Counted from the stretch's first letter, positions 9,052-18,003 are shown. The stretch: DNA of 64,000 nucleotides from an uncultured Lachnospiraceae bacterium (GCA_934402055.1 CAKRTC010000001.1:186001-250000), one strand, 5' to 3'. Notes: generated by a model not told the origin, from the sequence alone. A program made the numbers and translations.

Positions 9052-9591
9052 ATGGAATATATAATTGAAAAAGGAAGCCCGGTCGATTTGAGTGATCGAC
9101 TTGATAAAGAAAAAAGGTGCTATGAGCTGCTTGACGGACTTGGCATAGCTTATGACAGAATAGATCATGAACCGCTTATGACCATAGAGGCATGCGCAGG
9201 GGTGGATGCGGCACTTGAGACAGAGGTTTGTAAAAATCTGTTTCTTTGCAACAGACAGGAAACCAGGTTTTATCTGCTGATGCTTCCGGGAGAGAAGAAA
9301 TTCAGCACAAAGGATGTTTCGGCACAGCTGGGAGTTGCAAGACTAAGCTTTGCAAAGGCAGAATATATGGAGAAATATCTGGATATAACACCCGGATCGG
9401 TAAGTGTCATGGGCTTGATGAACGATACCGAAAACCATGTTCAGCTGCTTATAGATGAGGAACTGCTGAAACAAGATAGATTCGGTGCACACCCGTGTAT
9501 AAACACTTCCAGCCTGAGATTGAAGATCAGCGATCTTATGGATAAGATACTGCCGGCAATGCACCATGAGCCGATAATAGTGAAGCTCTGA
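9052..9591 (+). CDS. YbaK/ProX-type aminoacyl-tRNA deacylase
   Basis: 179 residues. The fold signature is clear: CKNLFLCNRQ, YLLMLPGEKKFSTKDVSAQLG, RLSFA, and GSVSVMGLMNDTENHVQLLID, all typical of free-standing prolyl-tRNA editing (ProX/PrdX) proteins that hydrolyse Ala-tRNA-Pro. The ProRS encoded at 19753 is the short type that lacks an internal editing domain, so a trans-acting editor makes sense. It lies between glyA and a carbonic-anhydrase-like gene, with only weak ribosome-site complementarity (gatgagaaaaacta). Specificity for alanine versus cysteine is not decidable from sequence. Confidence 0.85.
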   Translation: MEYIIEKGSPVDLSDRLDKEKRCYELLDGLGIAYDRIDHEPLMTIEACAGVDAALETEVCKNLFLCNRQETRFYLLMLPGEKKFSTKDVSAQLGVARLSFAKAEYMEKYLDITPGSVSVMGLMNDTENHVQLLIDEELLKQDRFGAHPCINTSSLRLKISDLMDKILPAMHHEPIIVKL

Positions 9592-9616
9592 GCTTCTTGA
9601 AGTTATAGGAGAAAAT

Positions 9617-10150
9617 ATGTTTTCTACAGCAAATACGGAACCAAAAGTAGATCCAAGCGTATTTATCGCCGATAATGCAACAGTTATAGGTGATGTTGAG
9701 ATAGGAGAGCATTCAAGCATATGGTTTAATGCCGTGCTTCGTTCGGACAACAATCATATTAAGCTTGGCAAGCGTGTCAACATTCAGGACGGAGCCATAG
9801 TTCATGAGGACATAGATTGTCCGGTGGAGATAGGTGATGACGTGACGATAGGCCACGGAGCAATAGTTCACGGCTGCAAGATAGGCAGCAATGTCCTTAT
9901 AGGAATGGGAGCAATACTGCTCAGCGGATGCGTTATCGGCAATAATTGTATGGTTGCGGCAGGATCGCTTGTGACCGGCAAGACCGTATTGCCGGATAAT
10001 TCGATCATTATGGGATCACCGGCAAAGACGATCAAACCGCTCAGCGAAGAATATCTCGAAGAGATCAGATATGCCGCAAATGAGTATGTAGAACGCGGCA
10101 TCGAGTTTAAGCGCGGAGAGTATAAGCAGGCTAAGTCTGCAAAGTCTTAA
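9617..10150 (+). CDS. Gamma-class carbonic anhydrase-like hexapeptide protein
   Basis: 177 residues of left-handed beta-helix repeats (VIGDVEIGEHSSIW, VEIGDDVTIGHGAIVHGCKIG). Three histidines at the metal positions are visible: VHED, GHGAIVHG. These match the zinc or iron ligands of gamma-carbonic anhydrases of the YrdA/CaiE/PaaY group. Activity as a true anhydrase is not guaranteed in this subgroup. ATG 9617 follows ataggag. The gene lies 25 bases after the deacylase and is closed by a terminator. Confidence 0.85.
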   Translation: MFSTANTEPKVDPSVFIADNATVIGDVEIGEHSSIWFNAVLRSDNNHIKLGKRVNIQDGAIVHEDIDCPVEIGDDVTIGHGAIVHGCKIGSNVLIGMGAILLSGCVIGNNCMVAAGSLVTGKTVLPDNSIIMGSPAKTIKPLSEEYLEEIRYAANEYVERGIEFKRGEYKQAKSAKS

Positions 10151-10181
10151 TACATTCAAATACATTTTCTGTAAACAGTGA

Positions 10182-10215
10182 AAGCCTTGGGGAGATGAAA
10201 CCTCAAGGCTTTTTA
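10182..10215 (+). terminator. Terminator after the gamma-CA-like gene
   Basis: AAGCCTTGGGG / CCTCAAGGCTT stem with an agatgaaa loop, followed by five T residues. It is a canonical intrinsic terminator. Confidence 0.88.
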
Positions 10216-10329
10216 TTCATTTCTGTTCGTTTTTCTACAAGATCTGCAAACTTTGTACATAATGAACAATAAAAATCAAATGTTCTACGTTTGCTTTGTA
10301 CAAAACGTAGAGTAATGTCTGAGAAACCA

Positions 10330-10343
10330 ATGCAAAAATACAT
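10330..10343. promoter_or_regulatory. Palindrome copy A (one mismatch)
   Basis: ATGCAAAAATACAT: matches the palindrome except for A in place of G in the right arm. It lies 17 bases centre to centre from copy B. Confidence 0.5.
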
Positions 10344-10346
10344 TTC

Positions 10347-10360
10347 ATGCAAAAATGCAT
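10347..10360. promoter_or_regulatory. Palindrome copy B
   Basis: ATGCAAAAATGCAT, a perfect ATGCA/TGCAT inverted repeat with an AAAA spacer. Proposed activator site. Confidence 0.65.
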
Positions 10361-10390
10361 AGTTAAAAATCGGCGTTTTTTTAACAAACA

Positions 10391-10404
10391 ATGCAAAACT
10401 GCAT
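10391..10404. promoter_or_regulatory. Palindrome copy C
   Basis: ATGCAAAACTGCAT, perfect arms with an AAAC spacer. It is centred 44 bases from copy B, about four helical turns. Confidence 0.65.
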
Positions 10405-10496
10405 ATACGGTTATTTCGGGCTAATATTTGTTAGCGCCAGCTAATATTTGACAAAAATTATTTGTTAACAAAACGTAAATGTGAGCCTGCATTGAT

Positions 10497-10510
10497 ATGC
10501 AAAAATGCAT
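10497..10510. promoter_or_regulatory. Palindrome copy D
   Basis: ATGCAAAAATGCAT, identical to copy B. Confidence 0.65.
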
Positions 10511-10541
10511 AAGAAAATAAAGACAAAAAACACAGTATTTT

Positions 10542-10555
10542 ATGCGAAAATGCAT
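10542..10555. promoter_or_regulatory. Palindrome copy E
   Basis: ATGCGAAAATGCAT, one arm mismatch. It is centred 45 bases from copy D, repeating the B-C spacing, and ends about 75 bases upstream of the -24 element of the sigma-54 promoter. Confidence 0.6.
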
Positions 10556-10629
10556 AAAAAAAATTCACAATGCATAACGCACAAAAAACTCAAAAAATAT
10601 TTCAGGAAATTTGTTGACTTTTCCATTTC

Positions 10630-10645
10630 TGGCATGTAAATTGCT
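10630..10645 (+). promoter_or_regulatory. Sigma-54 (-24/-12) promoter of the pyrimidine/hydantoin operon
   Basis: TGGCATGTAAATTGCT matches the consensus TGGCACG-N4-TTGCW, with GG and GC exactly 10 bases apart. It is the only such match I found in the intergenic regions I scanned. It lies about 175 bases before the dihydropyrimidinase ATG and downstream of the palindrome array. A sigma-54 activator gene lies at the other end of the locus. Confidence 0.82.
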
Positions 10646-10820
10646 TAATATAACGTATAAAACTTTTTAGCTCAGCGAAGAGCAATACGTTATACAGTCT
10701 CAAAGGCGAGAAGCTGTCTAACTATCTCAAAGACGAGTATCAAGTTAAGAAACATCCACATTTAGTTATATTTCCAACTGAATATGCGAAAACACACAAT
10801 CTATAGTGAAAGGAGTTTTT

Positions 10821-12185
10821 ATGGATCTACTTATTAAAAACGGAACCGTAGTAACCGAAAAAGAAATGTTCAAGGCAGATGTAGCTGTCAAGGACGGCAA
10901 GATTGCCATGATTGGTTCGGATCTGTCAGATATTGCTGCCGATAAGGTTGTGGATGCAACAGGCAAGCTGGTACTTCCGGGCGCTATAGATGCACACACA
11001 CATTTGGCATTCCCATTCGGCGGAACAACATCTTCGGATGATTATTTTGCAGGTACCAGAGCTGCTGCATGCGGCGGAACAACAACCGTATTCGATTATA
11101 CCAATCAGGATTTCGGAGAGACGCTTCTTGAGACTGCAAAGCGCAGAGAAGCACAGGCTATGAAGGAAGGACTTGCAGTAGACCTCGGACTTCATATCGG
11201 TATCAAGGATCCTAAGCCGGAGCTTCTTGAGTCAATGAAGGAAGCGGTAGACTACGGAGTATCTTCATTCAAGGTATTCATGGTTTACGATTTCGGAGTT
11301 AAGGACGGAGTATTCTACAAGGTACTTGAGACAGCCAAGAAGTACGGTGCACTCGTAGCGGTTCATGCAGAGAACAACGAGATGGTACTTACACTTACAG
11401 AGAAGTATGTATCGGAAGGCAAGCTCAGCCCGTGGTATCACTACGCATCACGTCCTGAATTTGTAGAGGAAGAGGCAGACAGACGTGCCATCGATTGGGC
11501 AAGAGCTCTTAAGGCTCCGCTTTACATCGTTCACCTTGCAAATGAAGGCGGCGTAAGAGCCGTAACAGAGGCTAAGGATGAGGGACTTGAGATCTACGCA
11601 GAGACTTGTCCGCAGTATCTGTATTTCACAGATGAGGTATTTAAGAGACCTGACGGACGCAACTTCGTTTGCTCACCTCCGATGAAGGGGCAGGCAAGCC
11701 AGGATGCTCTCTGGGCAGCAATCAAGAGAGGTGATATCGATACCGTTGCAACAGACCATTGCCCATTCCAGCAGGCAGAGAAGGATTGGGGCAAGGATGA
11801 CTTCCGCAAGATCCCTAACGGATGTGCAGGCATAGAGAATATGTATCCTTACATGCTTTCCAATGCCAACCAGGGTATCATATCCTTCCCGAAGGCAGTT
11901 GAGCTTTGCTCCTTCAATCCGGCTAAGATATTCGGATGTACGGACAAGGGAAGCCTGGCAATAGGTAAGGATGCCGACATCGTTATCTATGATCCTCAGA
12001 AGAAGTTCACGGTTCATAACGAGAACATGCATTCGGATTCGGATCATACTATCTGGGAAGGCCTTGAGCTTACCGGATATCCGGTACAGACTTATTCACG
12101 CGGACGTCTTGTATACGACAACGGAGAGTTCGTAGGAGACTCCAAGTGGGGCAAGTTCATCAAGTGTGCAGCAAGAAAACATTGA
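10821..12185 (+). CDS. hydA: Dihydropyrimidinase / D-hydantoinase
   Basis: 454 residues; ATG 10821 after aaaggag. A cyclic amidohydrolase with the full binuclear metal set: H59 and H61 in DAHTHL, carboxylated lysine K151 in SSFKVFM, H182 in VHAEN, H238 in IVHLANEG, and D312 in ATDHCPF. It opens dihydrouracil, dihydrothymine or 5-substituted hydantoins to N-carbamoyl acids. It is first in a locus with an NCS1 permease, a carbamoyl amidase and PreT/PreA, which points to pyrimidine breakdown. Transcription is probably driven by the sigma-54 promoter upstream. Confidence 0.93.
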   Translation: MDLLIKNGTVVTEKEMFKADVAVKDGKIAMIGSDLSDIAADKVVDATGKLVLPGAIDAHTHLAFPFGGTTSSDDYFAGTRAAACGGTTTVFDYTNQDFGETLLETAKRREAQAMKEGLAVDLGLHIGIKDPKPELLESMKEAVDYGVSSFKVFMVYDFGVKDGVFYKVLETAKKYGALVAVHAENNEMVLTLTEKYVSEGKLSPWYHYASRPEFVEEEADRRAIDWARALKAPLYIVHLANEGGVRAVTEAKDEGLEIYAETCPQYLYFTDEVFKRPDGRNFVCSPPMKGQASQDALWAAIKRGDIDTVATDHCPFQQAEKDWGKDDFRKIPNGCAGIENMYPYMLSNANQGIISFPKAVELCSFNPAKIFGCTDKGSLAIGKDADIVIYDPQKKFTVHNENMHSDSDHTIWEGLELTGYPVQTYSRGRLVYDNGEFVGDSKWGKFIKCAARKH

Positions 12186-12277
12186 TTTAAACCGGTAGTC
12201 TTATAGTTTAAAGGGTTATTTAACAAGGGTAGCACCCGCATAGCGGGGAAGGGTTTAACACAGTAAGGAGACAAAAT

Positions 12278-13876
12278 ATGATAACACAGGTTAGAAAAGG
12301 CGAATTACACGAATTATCGCCGCAGGCAGCTGCAGAACTTAAAGCCTCCAAGTATTATAACGAGGACCTTGCACCAACTTCGATAAAGGACAGAACCTGG
12401 ACATCAAAGGACGTTGCAAACCTTTGGATAGGACTCTCGGTTTCAATTGCGGCACTTGCGCTCGCATCATCACTCGTAACTTTGGGTGTTTCACCGTTAT
12501 TGGCGATCATCAACGTATTCTTGGGTAACGTTATCGTACTTATACCTATTCAGCTTAACTCACACGTAGGAACCAAGTACGGAATTCCGTATCCGATATA
12601 TGCAAGACTTTCGTTCGGAACACACGGAGCACAGCTCTCGAGTTTGTCCCGTTCCATCATCGGCTGCGGATGGACATCCGTTCAGTCATGGGTAGGAGGA
12701 GGAGCTATTGCAGCTCTTATCGGATGTATTATCCCGTCAATGTCTGATCCGAGCAATACCGTAGCCATGCCGGGTAACCCGAGCGTTATGGTAGGACAGA
12801 TCATAGGCTTCGTTATCTTCGTAATTATATGCGGATGGGTAGCTTATAACGGAATGGACAAGGTTAAGTGGCTTCAGAACCTGGGTGGTCCGCTTGTAAT
12901 CATTGCTATAGTAGGACTTTTGGTATGGAGTGTTATTACCATTCATGCAACAGGCCATACAGTAGCCGACGTATTCCTTGCAGGCAATAATGAGGAGCTT
13001 CTTGCTCAGCACGGAGGCTTTGCATTCGTATATCTTGCAGGACTTACAGGAAATATAGCTTATTGGTCAACAGTTGCTCTTAATATTCCTGACTTCTCCA
13101 AGATGGCAAGATCACAGAAGGATCAGTTCAACGGTCAGATGATAGGAATGCCTATACCTATGGGTATCTGTGCAGTAGCAGGAGCACTCTTCGCACAGGC
13201 AACCTTCTACCAGTACGGAGTAGCAAGCTACGATCCTACAACAGTATTCTTCATGGTTGACAATAAGATTGCTATCGTAATAGTTGCTCTTGCAGTTATC
13301 GCAGCACAGCTTACCACCTGCGTAGCAGCTAACGTAGTAGCACCGTCAAACGGATGGTCCAACCTTGCACCAACAAAGATCTCCTTTAAGAAGGGTGTTA
13401 TCATCACCATCTTTATCTCGATCTTCGTTACACAGCCTTGGTTCATCTATGGTTCGGGCGCAGCGTATATCTTCACATGGCTTAACAACTACGGAACTAT
13501 CATCGCTCCGGTTGCAGCTATCCTTTGCGCAGACTACTTCGTATGCAAGGACAAGAGAATCGATGTATACGCACTCTTTAAGGGTGTAGACGGACGCTAC
13601 AGATATTCCAACGGTTGGAACTGGTGCGCTATCGTTGCCTGGGTAGCATCCTTCATACTTCCGCTTCTCGGCAATACAGTATTTGCATATGCCGGATCCG
13701 AAAGAGTAACACCTAACCTGCTCGATATGATCGCAGCCAACGGTTATCTCTTCTCCTTCTTCGTAGCATTTGTAGTTTATGTAATCCTTATGAAGTCAGG
13801 CTTCGGCGGAACAAAGGAGCAGAAGGGCTACATTACTCAGGAAGAGGAAGATGCAATGACAGAGATAGAGAGCTGA
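12278..13876 (+). CDS. NCS1-family nucleobase/hydantoin permease
   Basis: 532 residues with about 12 hydrophobic segments. The N-terminal NLWIGLSVSIAALALASSL and the GTKYGIPYPIYARLSFG stretch are typical of NCS1 cation symporters (Mhp1, PucI, CodB relatives). The substrate is expected to be uracil, thymine, dihydropyrimidine or a hydantoin from its location between the hydantoinase and the carbamoyl amidase; sequence alone cannot choose. ATG 12278 follows aaggag. The 92-base gap before it holds no clear signal. Confidence 0.88.
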   Translation: MITQVRKGELHELSPQAAAELKASKYYNEDLAPTSIKDRTWTSKDVANLWIGLSVSIAALALASSLVTLGVSPLLAIINVFLGNVIVLIPIQLNSHVGTKYGIPYPIYARLSFGTHGAQLSSLSRSIIGCGWTSVQSWVGGGAIAALIGCIIPSMSDPSNTVAMPGNPSVMVGQIIGFVIFVIICGWVAYNGMDKVKWLQNLGGPLVIIAIVGLLVWSVITIHATGHTVADVFLAGNNEELLAQHGGFAFVYLAGLTGNIAYWSTVALNIPDFSKMARSQKDQFNGQMIGMPIPMGICAVAGALFAQATFYQYGVASYDPTTVFFMVDNKIAIVIVALAVIAAQLTTCVAANVVAPSNGWSNLAPTKISFKKGVIITIFISIFVTQPWFIYGSGAAYIFTWLNNYGTIIAPVAAILCADYFVCKDKRIDVYALFKGVDGRYRYSNGWNWCAIVAWVASFILPLLGNTVFAYAGSERVTPNLLDMIAANGYLFSFFVAFVVYVILMKSGFGGTKEQKGYITQEEEDAMTEIES

Positions 13877-13925
13877 TCTTAGGAGATTCGGTTCTTGATC
13901 TTATAAAAATCACACAGTAACACGG

Positions 13926-13967
13926 AATCGTCCCGATTCATAGAAAACGGGATCGGGACGATTTTTT
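13926..13967 (+). terminator. Intra-operon terminator between permease and amidase
   Basis: ATCGTCCCGAT / ATCGGGACGAT perfect 11-base stem followed by six T. It probably lowers expression of downstream genes or ends a subset of transcripts; the amidase ribosome site follows immediately. Confidence 0.85.
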
Positions 13968-13982
13968 GAAAGGAGTAAAGTT

Positions 13983-15254
13983 ATGTATCAGTGCAGTTTA
14001 GAGAGAATGAGTGATAAGATCCATACCTTCAGCAAGTTCGGCGATGCCGGACACGGAGGAATTACGAGATATGCTCTTTCTGATGAGGATATAATGGCTC
14101 GTAATGAGTGGAAGAAGCGTATGGAAGCTATAGGAGCAACCATCGAGACAGATGATCTTGCCAATATGTATGCAACCATTCCGGGTTCCGATCCTAATGC
14201 CAAGAGAATCGTTATGGGTTCACATTGCGACTCGGTTAAGAACGGCGGAAACTATGACGGTATCCTCGGTGTTATGAGTGCTATGGAAGTACTTGAGACT
14301 GTATCTGCAGAGAAGATACCTCACAAGCACCCACTTACGGCAATGATCTTCACAAATGAGGAAGGATCAGAGTTCCCTCCTTGCATGATGTGCTCCGGAA
14401 CCATGGCACATGACTATATGCCTGAGAGATTCAGAGACAACTTTGCATATGACAAGATGATGGCTTCACATTCCATTATCGATACAGAGGTTACTTTCGG
14501 TGAGAAGCTCGACAAGTTCCCGTTCAAGGGCGCTAAGGAAAATCGTATGACACCGGATAAGTATCTTGCATTGTTTGAGACACATATCGAGCAGGGACCG
14601 ATCCTTGAGGACGCAAAGAAGGATATCGGTGTAGTTACCTGTGTATTGGGGCAGATGCTCTACAGAGTAAGATTCTACGGATTTGCAGCTCATGCAGGCA
14701 CATTCCCGATGAAGAAGCGTCATGATGCATTCTATGCAGCAGCACAGGCTCTTTGCTATCTCCATGAGGAGATCGATAAGCTCAATGACGATGCATTGGT
14801 TTATACAACAGGTGAGGTTGTTATCCATCCATGTGTTAACACCGTTATTCCTGATTTCTTTGATTTCTCTATCGATGTAAGACATGAGGATCCTGAGGTA
14901 CTTAACAAGGTACGTGCTATCCTTGCTACATTGGAGGAGAGAGAGTGGAACGGATGCCGCTGCGAGGTAGTTCTCGGATGGAACCGTGATACTGTTTACT
15001 GGAACAAGACTCTTGTATCTTACGTAAGAGAAGCTGTTGACGAGCTTGGCTACAGCCATATGGATATCAACTCAGGTGCAGGACATGACGCTCAGTACAT
15101 TTCCTATATGATCCCGACTACGATGATATTTGCCCCATCGGAGAAAGGACTTTCGCACTGCGAGCCTGAGCATACATCTGACGAGCTTTGCACAAAGGCT
15201 GCAACAGTAATGCTTAATGCAGTTCTGAAGCTTGATGAAAAGGGTGGATTATAA
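13983..15254 (+). CDS. M20-type N-carbamoyl amidase (beta-ureidopropionase-like)
   Basis: 423 residues; ATG 13983 after gaaaggag. It belongs to the hydantoinase/carbamoylase group of M20 amidases, which includes N-carbamoyl-L-amino-acid hydrolase, allantoate amidohydrolase and bacterial beta-ureidopropionase. Metal-binding motifs are visible: GSHCDSV, GGNYDGILGVM, TNEEGSEFPP, ETHIEQGPIL and GAGHDAQY. It would release CO2 and NH3 from N-carbamoyl-beta-alanine formed by the hydantoinase. The pathway assignment rests on preT and preA next door. Confidence 0.87.
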   Translation: MYQCSLERMSDKIHTFSKFGDAGHGGITRYALSDEDIMARNEWKKRMEAIGATIETDDLANMYATIPGSDPNAKRIVMGSHCDSVKNGGNYDGILGVMSAMEVLETVSAEKIPHKHPLTAMIFTNEEGSEFPPCMMCSGTMAHDYMPERFRDNFAYDKMMASHSIIDTEVTFGEKLDKFPFKGAKENRMTPDKYLALFETHIEQGPILEDAKKDIGVVTCVLGQMLYRVRFYGFAAHAGTFPMKKRHDAFYAAAQALCYLHEEIDKLNDDALVYTTGEVVIHPCVNTVIPDFFDFSIDVRHEDPEVLNKVRAILATLEEREWNGCRCEVVLGWNRDTVYWNKTLVSYVREAVDELGYSHMDINSGAGHDAQYISYMIPTTMIFAPSEKGLSHCEPEHTSDELCTKAATVMLNAVLKLDEKGGL

Positions 15255-15302
15255 TTCACATTTTCAAAAGTGAGAGGAACATCAATGATCTGAAATAACT
15301 GA

Positions 15303-15351
15303 ACTGCCGGGCAAATCAATAAGAATTTACCCGGCAGTCCTTGTTTTTTAA
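15303..15351 (+). terminator. Intra-locus terminator between amidase and preT
   Basis: ACTGCCGGG / CCCGGCAGT stem around an AT-rich loop, followed by ccttgtttttta. It is a second attenuating hairpin within the locus, suggesting preT-preA transcription is partly separate. Confidence 0.85.
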
Positions 15352-15374
15352 TAGTTCAGAAGGAGAAACCGATC

Positions 15375-16595
15375 ATGACTGGAGATTACAAAAAAGAATT
15401 AAAGCCGGCATACACGATGCTTACCATCATGGAGGAAGCCGGCAGATGTTTACTATGTTATGACGCACCATGTACAAAATCCTGTCCTGCAGGAACGGAT
15501 CCTGCAAAGTTCATCAGAAGCGTCAGATTCCGTAATTTCAAGGGAGCTGCCGAGACTATCAGAGAGAATAATGCACTCGGTGCGGTTTGTGCAAGAGTAT
15601 GTCCTACAGAGCGATACTGCGAGGAAGCCTGCTCACGCTGCGGCATAGATAAACCGATCGATATTGCAGGTATCCAGCGTTTTGTAACCGATTTTGAAGA
15701 GAAGGCCGGTATGAAGATCCTTGAAAAGGGAGCTGCAAACGGCAAGAAGATCGGAATAGTAGGAAGCGGACCGTCTGCTCTACAGGCAGCAGCTTCACTC
15801 CTTGCCAAGGGTTATGAGGTCGATATCTTTGAGAAGGATGCCTATGCGGGCGGATTCCTGAGAACAGGTATTCCGGAGTACAGACTTCCGAACAGAATCG
15901 TTGATGTAGAGGTTAAGAGAATTGCCGATCTCGGAGCAAAGTTTAACTACAATGTTAATGTTGATAAGGCAAAGTTAGACGAGCTCAAGGCAAAATATGA
16001 TGCCGTACTTGTAGCAGTCGGAGCAAGTGAGCCGGGAACACTTGATATGTTTGCAGGCAACAGCTATGCGGTTCCTGCCGTAAGCTTCCTTAAGGAAGTT
16101 AAGGATAAGCAGGGTGAGGTGGCACTTCCGGATTCGGCACTTGTTATCGGAGGCGGAGATTCCGCAATGGATGCTGCGGCAACACTTAAGATACTCGGTG
16201 TATCAAGCGTTACCTGCGTAACACGTAAGGAACTTTCTGACTTCAGAGCATCCAAGGAAGAGCTTGAGACAGCAAGACAGCTTGGCGTAACGATCATAGA
16301 CGGTTATGCACCTTTGTCGGTTGAAGGCAATACAGTAGTATTCAAGCACCGCAGACTTGAGAATGGACTTAAGCTTAAGGCAGATAAGATCATACTTGCG
16401 GTTGGACAGCATACAACTGCCGATAAGCTCGGCATTGAGGTAGCCAAGAACGAAGTCGGCTTCGACGGATATCAGGCAGACGGCAAGGTATTTGTAACAG
16501 GAGATATCGCTAAGGGCGACAAGACTGTCGTATATGCGGTTCGCAAGGGTAAGGAAGCAGCCGCGGCTATAGATAGTTATCTGGGAGGTAAGTAA
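15375..16595 (+). CDS. preT: NAD-dependent dihydropyrimidine dehydrogenase, PreT subunit
   Basis: 406 residues; ATG 15375 after aaggagaaa. It is a GltD-like flavoprotein: N-terminal Cys-rich Fe-S region (CLLCYDAPCTKSCPAG, CARVCPTERYCEEAC), FAD-binding GIVGSGPSALQAA, and a second dinucleotide site VIGGGDSAMDAA. It passes electrons between NAD(H) and PreA for reduction of uracil or thymine to the dihydro form. It is shorter than some family members but has all three regions. It is one base from preA. Confidence 0.92.
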   Translation: MTGDYKKELKPAYTMLTIMEEAGRCLLCYDAPCTKSCPAGTDPAKFIRSVRFRNFKGAAETIRENNALGAVCARVCPTERYCEEACSRCGIDKPIDIAGIQRFVTDFEEKAGMKILEKGAANGKKIGIVGSGPSALQAAASLLAKGYEVDIFEKDAYAGGFLRTGIPEYRLPNRIVDVEVKRIADLGAKFNYNVNVDKAKLDELKAKYDAVLVAVGASEPGTLDMFAGNSYAVPAVSFLKEVKDKQGEVALPDSALVIGGGDSAMDAAATLKILGVSSVTCVTRKELSDFRASKEELETARQLGVTIIDGYAPLSVEGNTVVFKHRRLENGLKLKADKIILAVGQHTTADKLGIEVAKNEVGFDGYQADGKVFVTGDIAKGDKTVVYAVRKGKEAAAAIDSYLGGK

Positions 16596-16596
16596 G

Positions 16597-17835
16597 ATGA
16601 TTAAAAAGGATTTATCGGTAGAATTCCTCGGTGTGCATTTTGAAAACCCGTTTTGCTTGTCATCTTCTCCGGTAGGTAACTGCTACGAGATGTGCGCAAA
16701 ATGTTTTGATGAAGGCTGGGGCGGAATTGTATTCAAGACCATCGGACCTAAGCATTTCCTTATAGATGAAGTATCACCTCGTTTCGATGCGCTGACCAAG
16801 GAAGGCACACCGTTTGTCGGATTTAAGAACATGGAGCAGATAGCCGAGCATTCGCTTGAGCAGAACCTTGCTGATATCAAGAAGCTCAAGGAGAACTATC
16901 CGGATAAGGTAGTTATCGCATCTATCATGGGACCGACCGAAGAGGATTGGGAAGAACTCGCAAGACTTGTTACAGAGGCAGGAGCCGACATGATCGAGAT
17001 GAACCTCTCATGTCCGCAGATGACTTCACATGCAATGGGATCCGATGTAGGAACAAACCCGGAGCTGTGCAGAGCTTTCTGTCAGGCAGTAAAGCGCGGA
17101 TCAAAGCTTCCTATGATGGCTAAGATGACACCTAATATCACAGATATGGTTCCTGTTGCCAAGGCATGTCTTGAGGGCGGAGCAGACGGTATTGCAGCTA
17201 TCAATACAATCAAGTCTATCTGTAATGTGGATCTTGACCGTAAGATAGGTCTTCCTATCATCAACGGCAAGTCTTCGATATCAGGATATTCGGGCAAGGC
17301 TGTTAAGCCTGTAGCTCTTCGTTTCATACAGCAGCTGCGTACAGGCATCAAGGATGTTGCGATATCGGGTATCGGCGGTATAGAGACTTGGGAAGATGCA
17401 GCAGAGTTTATCCTCCTCGGATCAACCACACTTCAGATCACTACAGCAGTTATGCAGTACGGCTACCGTATAATCGATGACCTTAAGAGCGGTCTTGAGT
17501 ATTATATGGAGGAGCAGGGTGTTGACAGTCTTATGGATCTCATAGGAGTTGCCAATGACAATCTCATACCGGCAGAAGATCTTGATCGTGACTATGTAGT
17601 ATATCCGGAATTTGATACAGATAAATGTATCGGATGCGGACGCTGCTATGTATCCTGCTTCGACGGAGCACATCAGGCTATCACCTTCGGTGAGGATCGT
17701 AAGCCTACATGTGACCATGACAAGTGCGTAGGATGTCACCTTTGTGCACTGGTATGTCCGGTAAAGGCAATAAGCAAGGGCGAAGTTGTTATGAAGCCGG
17801 GCAGAAAGGGAACTCCTGCAGAAAAGGCTATATAA
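16597..17835 (+). CDS. preA: NAD-dependent dihydropyrimidine dehydrogenase, PreA subunit
   Basis: 412 residues. A dihydroorotate-dehydrogenase-like FMN barrel (FCLSSSPVGN, MNLSCPQM, ISGIGGIETWEDA) is followed by two 4Fe-4S clusters, CIGCGRCYVSC starting at residue 344 and CVGCHLCALVC starting at 377. It holds the pyrimidine-reducing site. The start ATG 16597 follows ggaggtaagtaag inside the preT end. With PreT it makes the first step of reductive pyrimidine catabolism, so the locus encodes the full route to a beta-amino acid. Confidence 0.93.
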   Translation: MIKKDLSVEFLGVHFENPFCLSSSPVGNCYEMCAKCFDEGWGGIVFKTIGPKHFLIDEVSPRFDALTKEGTPFVGFKNMEQIAEHSLEQNLADIKKLKENYPDKVVIASIMGPTEEDWEELARLVTEAGADMIEMNLSCPQMTSHAMGSDVGTNPELCRAFCQAVKRGSKLPMMAKMTPNITDMVPVAKACLEGGADGIAAINTIKSICNVDLDRKIGLPIINGKSSISGYSGKAVKPVALRFIQQLRTGIKDVAISGIGGIETWEDAAEFILLGSTTLQITTAVMQYGYRIIDDLKSGLEYYMEEQGVDSLMDLIGVANDNLIPAEDLDRDYVVYPEFDTDKCIGCGRCYVSCFDGAHQAITFGEDRKPTCDHDKCVGCHLCALVCPVKAISKGEVVMKPGRKGTPAEKAI

Positions 17836-17949
17836 CAGTCGGATGATAAGCTTTTGAGCTTATCTACAAGCTGTCGATTTGCTAAATACGGAATCAGGCT
17901 TAAGCCGTAGGTATTAAAGTAAACAGACAGAAGAACAAATGATTCGGAT

Positions 17950-18003
17950 CCGGACGGATCGCTTTATAAGAGGCTTATTACATAAGCATTGCGTTTCGTC
18001 CGG
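17950..18003. other. Possible structured 3' region after preA
   Basis: CCGGACG (17950-17956) and CGTCCGG (17997-18003) form a long-range inverted repeat. It encloses a smaller hairpin GCTTAT-tac-ATAAGC (17973-17987). No strong T tract follows. It could stabilise the preA mRNA end or be coincidental. Confidence 0.35.

Larger units (their letters stand above)
10216..10629. promoter_or_regulatory. Gene-free regulatory leader with repeated ATGCA-N4-TGCAT palindromes
   Basis: No convincing gene lies between 10216 and 10820. The AT-rich stretch contains at least five copies of a 14-base palindrome of form ATGCA-N4-TGCAT, listed separately, plus one degenerate copy at 10570-10583. It also has an inverted repeat CTACGTTT (10285-10292) / AAACGTAG (10303-10310) and a direct repeat GCTAATATTTG (10420 and 10440). 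The whole sits upstream of a sigma-54 promoter, so it reads as an upstream activating region. Confidence 0.75.

Noticed and set aside
10330..10555. Repeated 14-base elements as a CRISPR array
   Set aside because: The units are too short, spacers are irregular and there are no cas genes; the form is a palindromic binding site.
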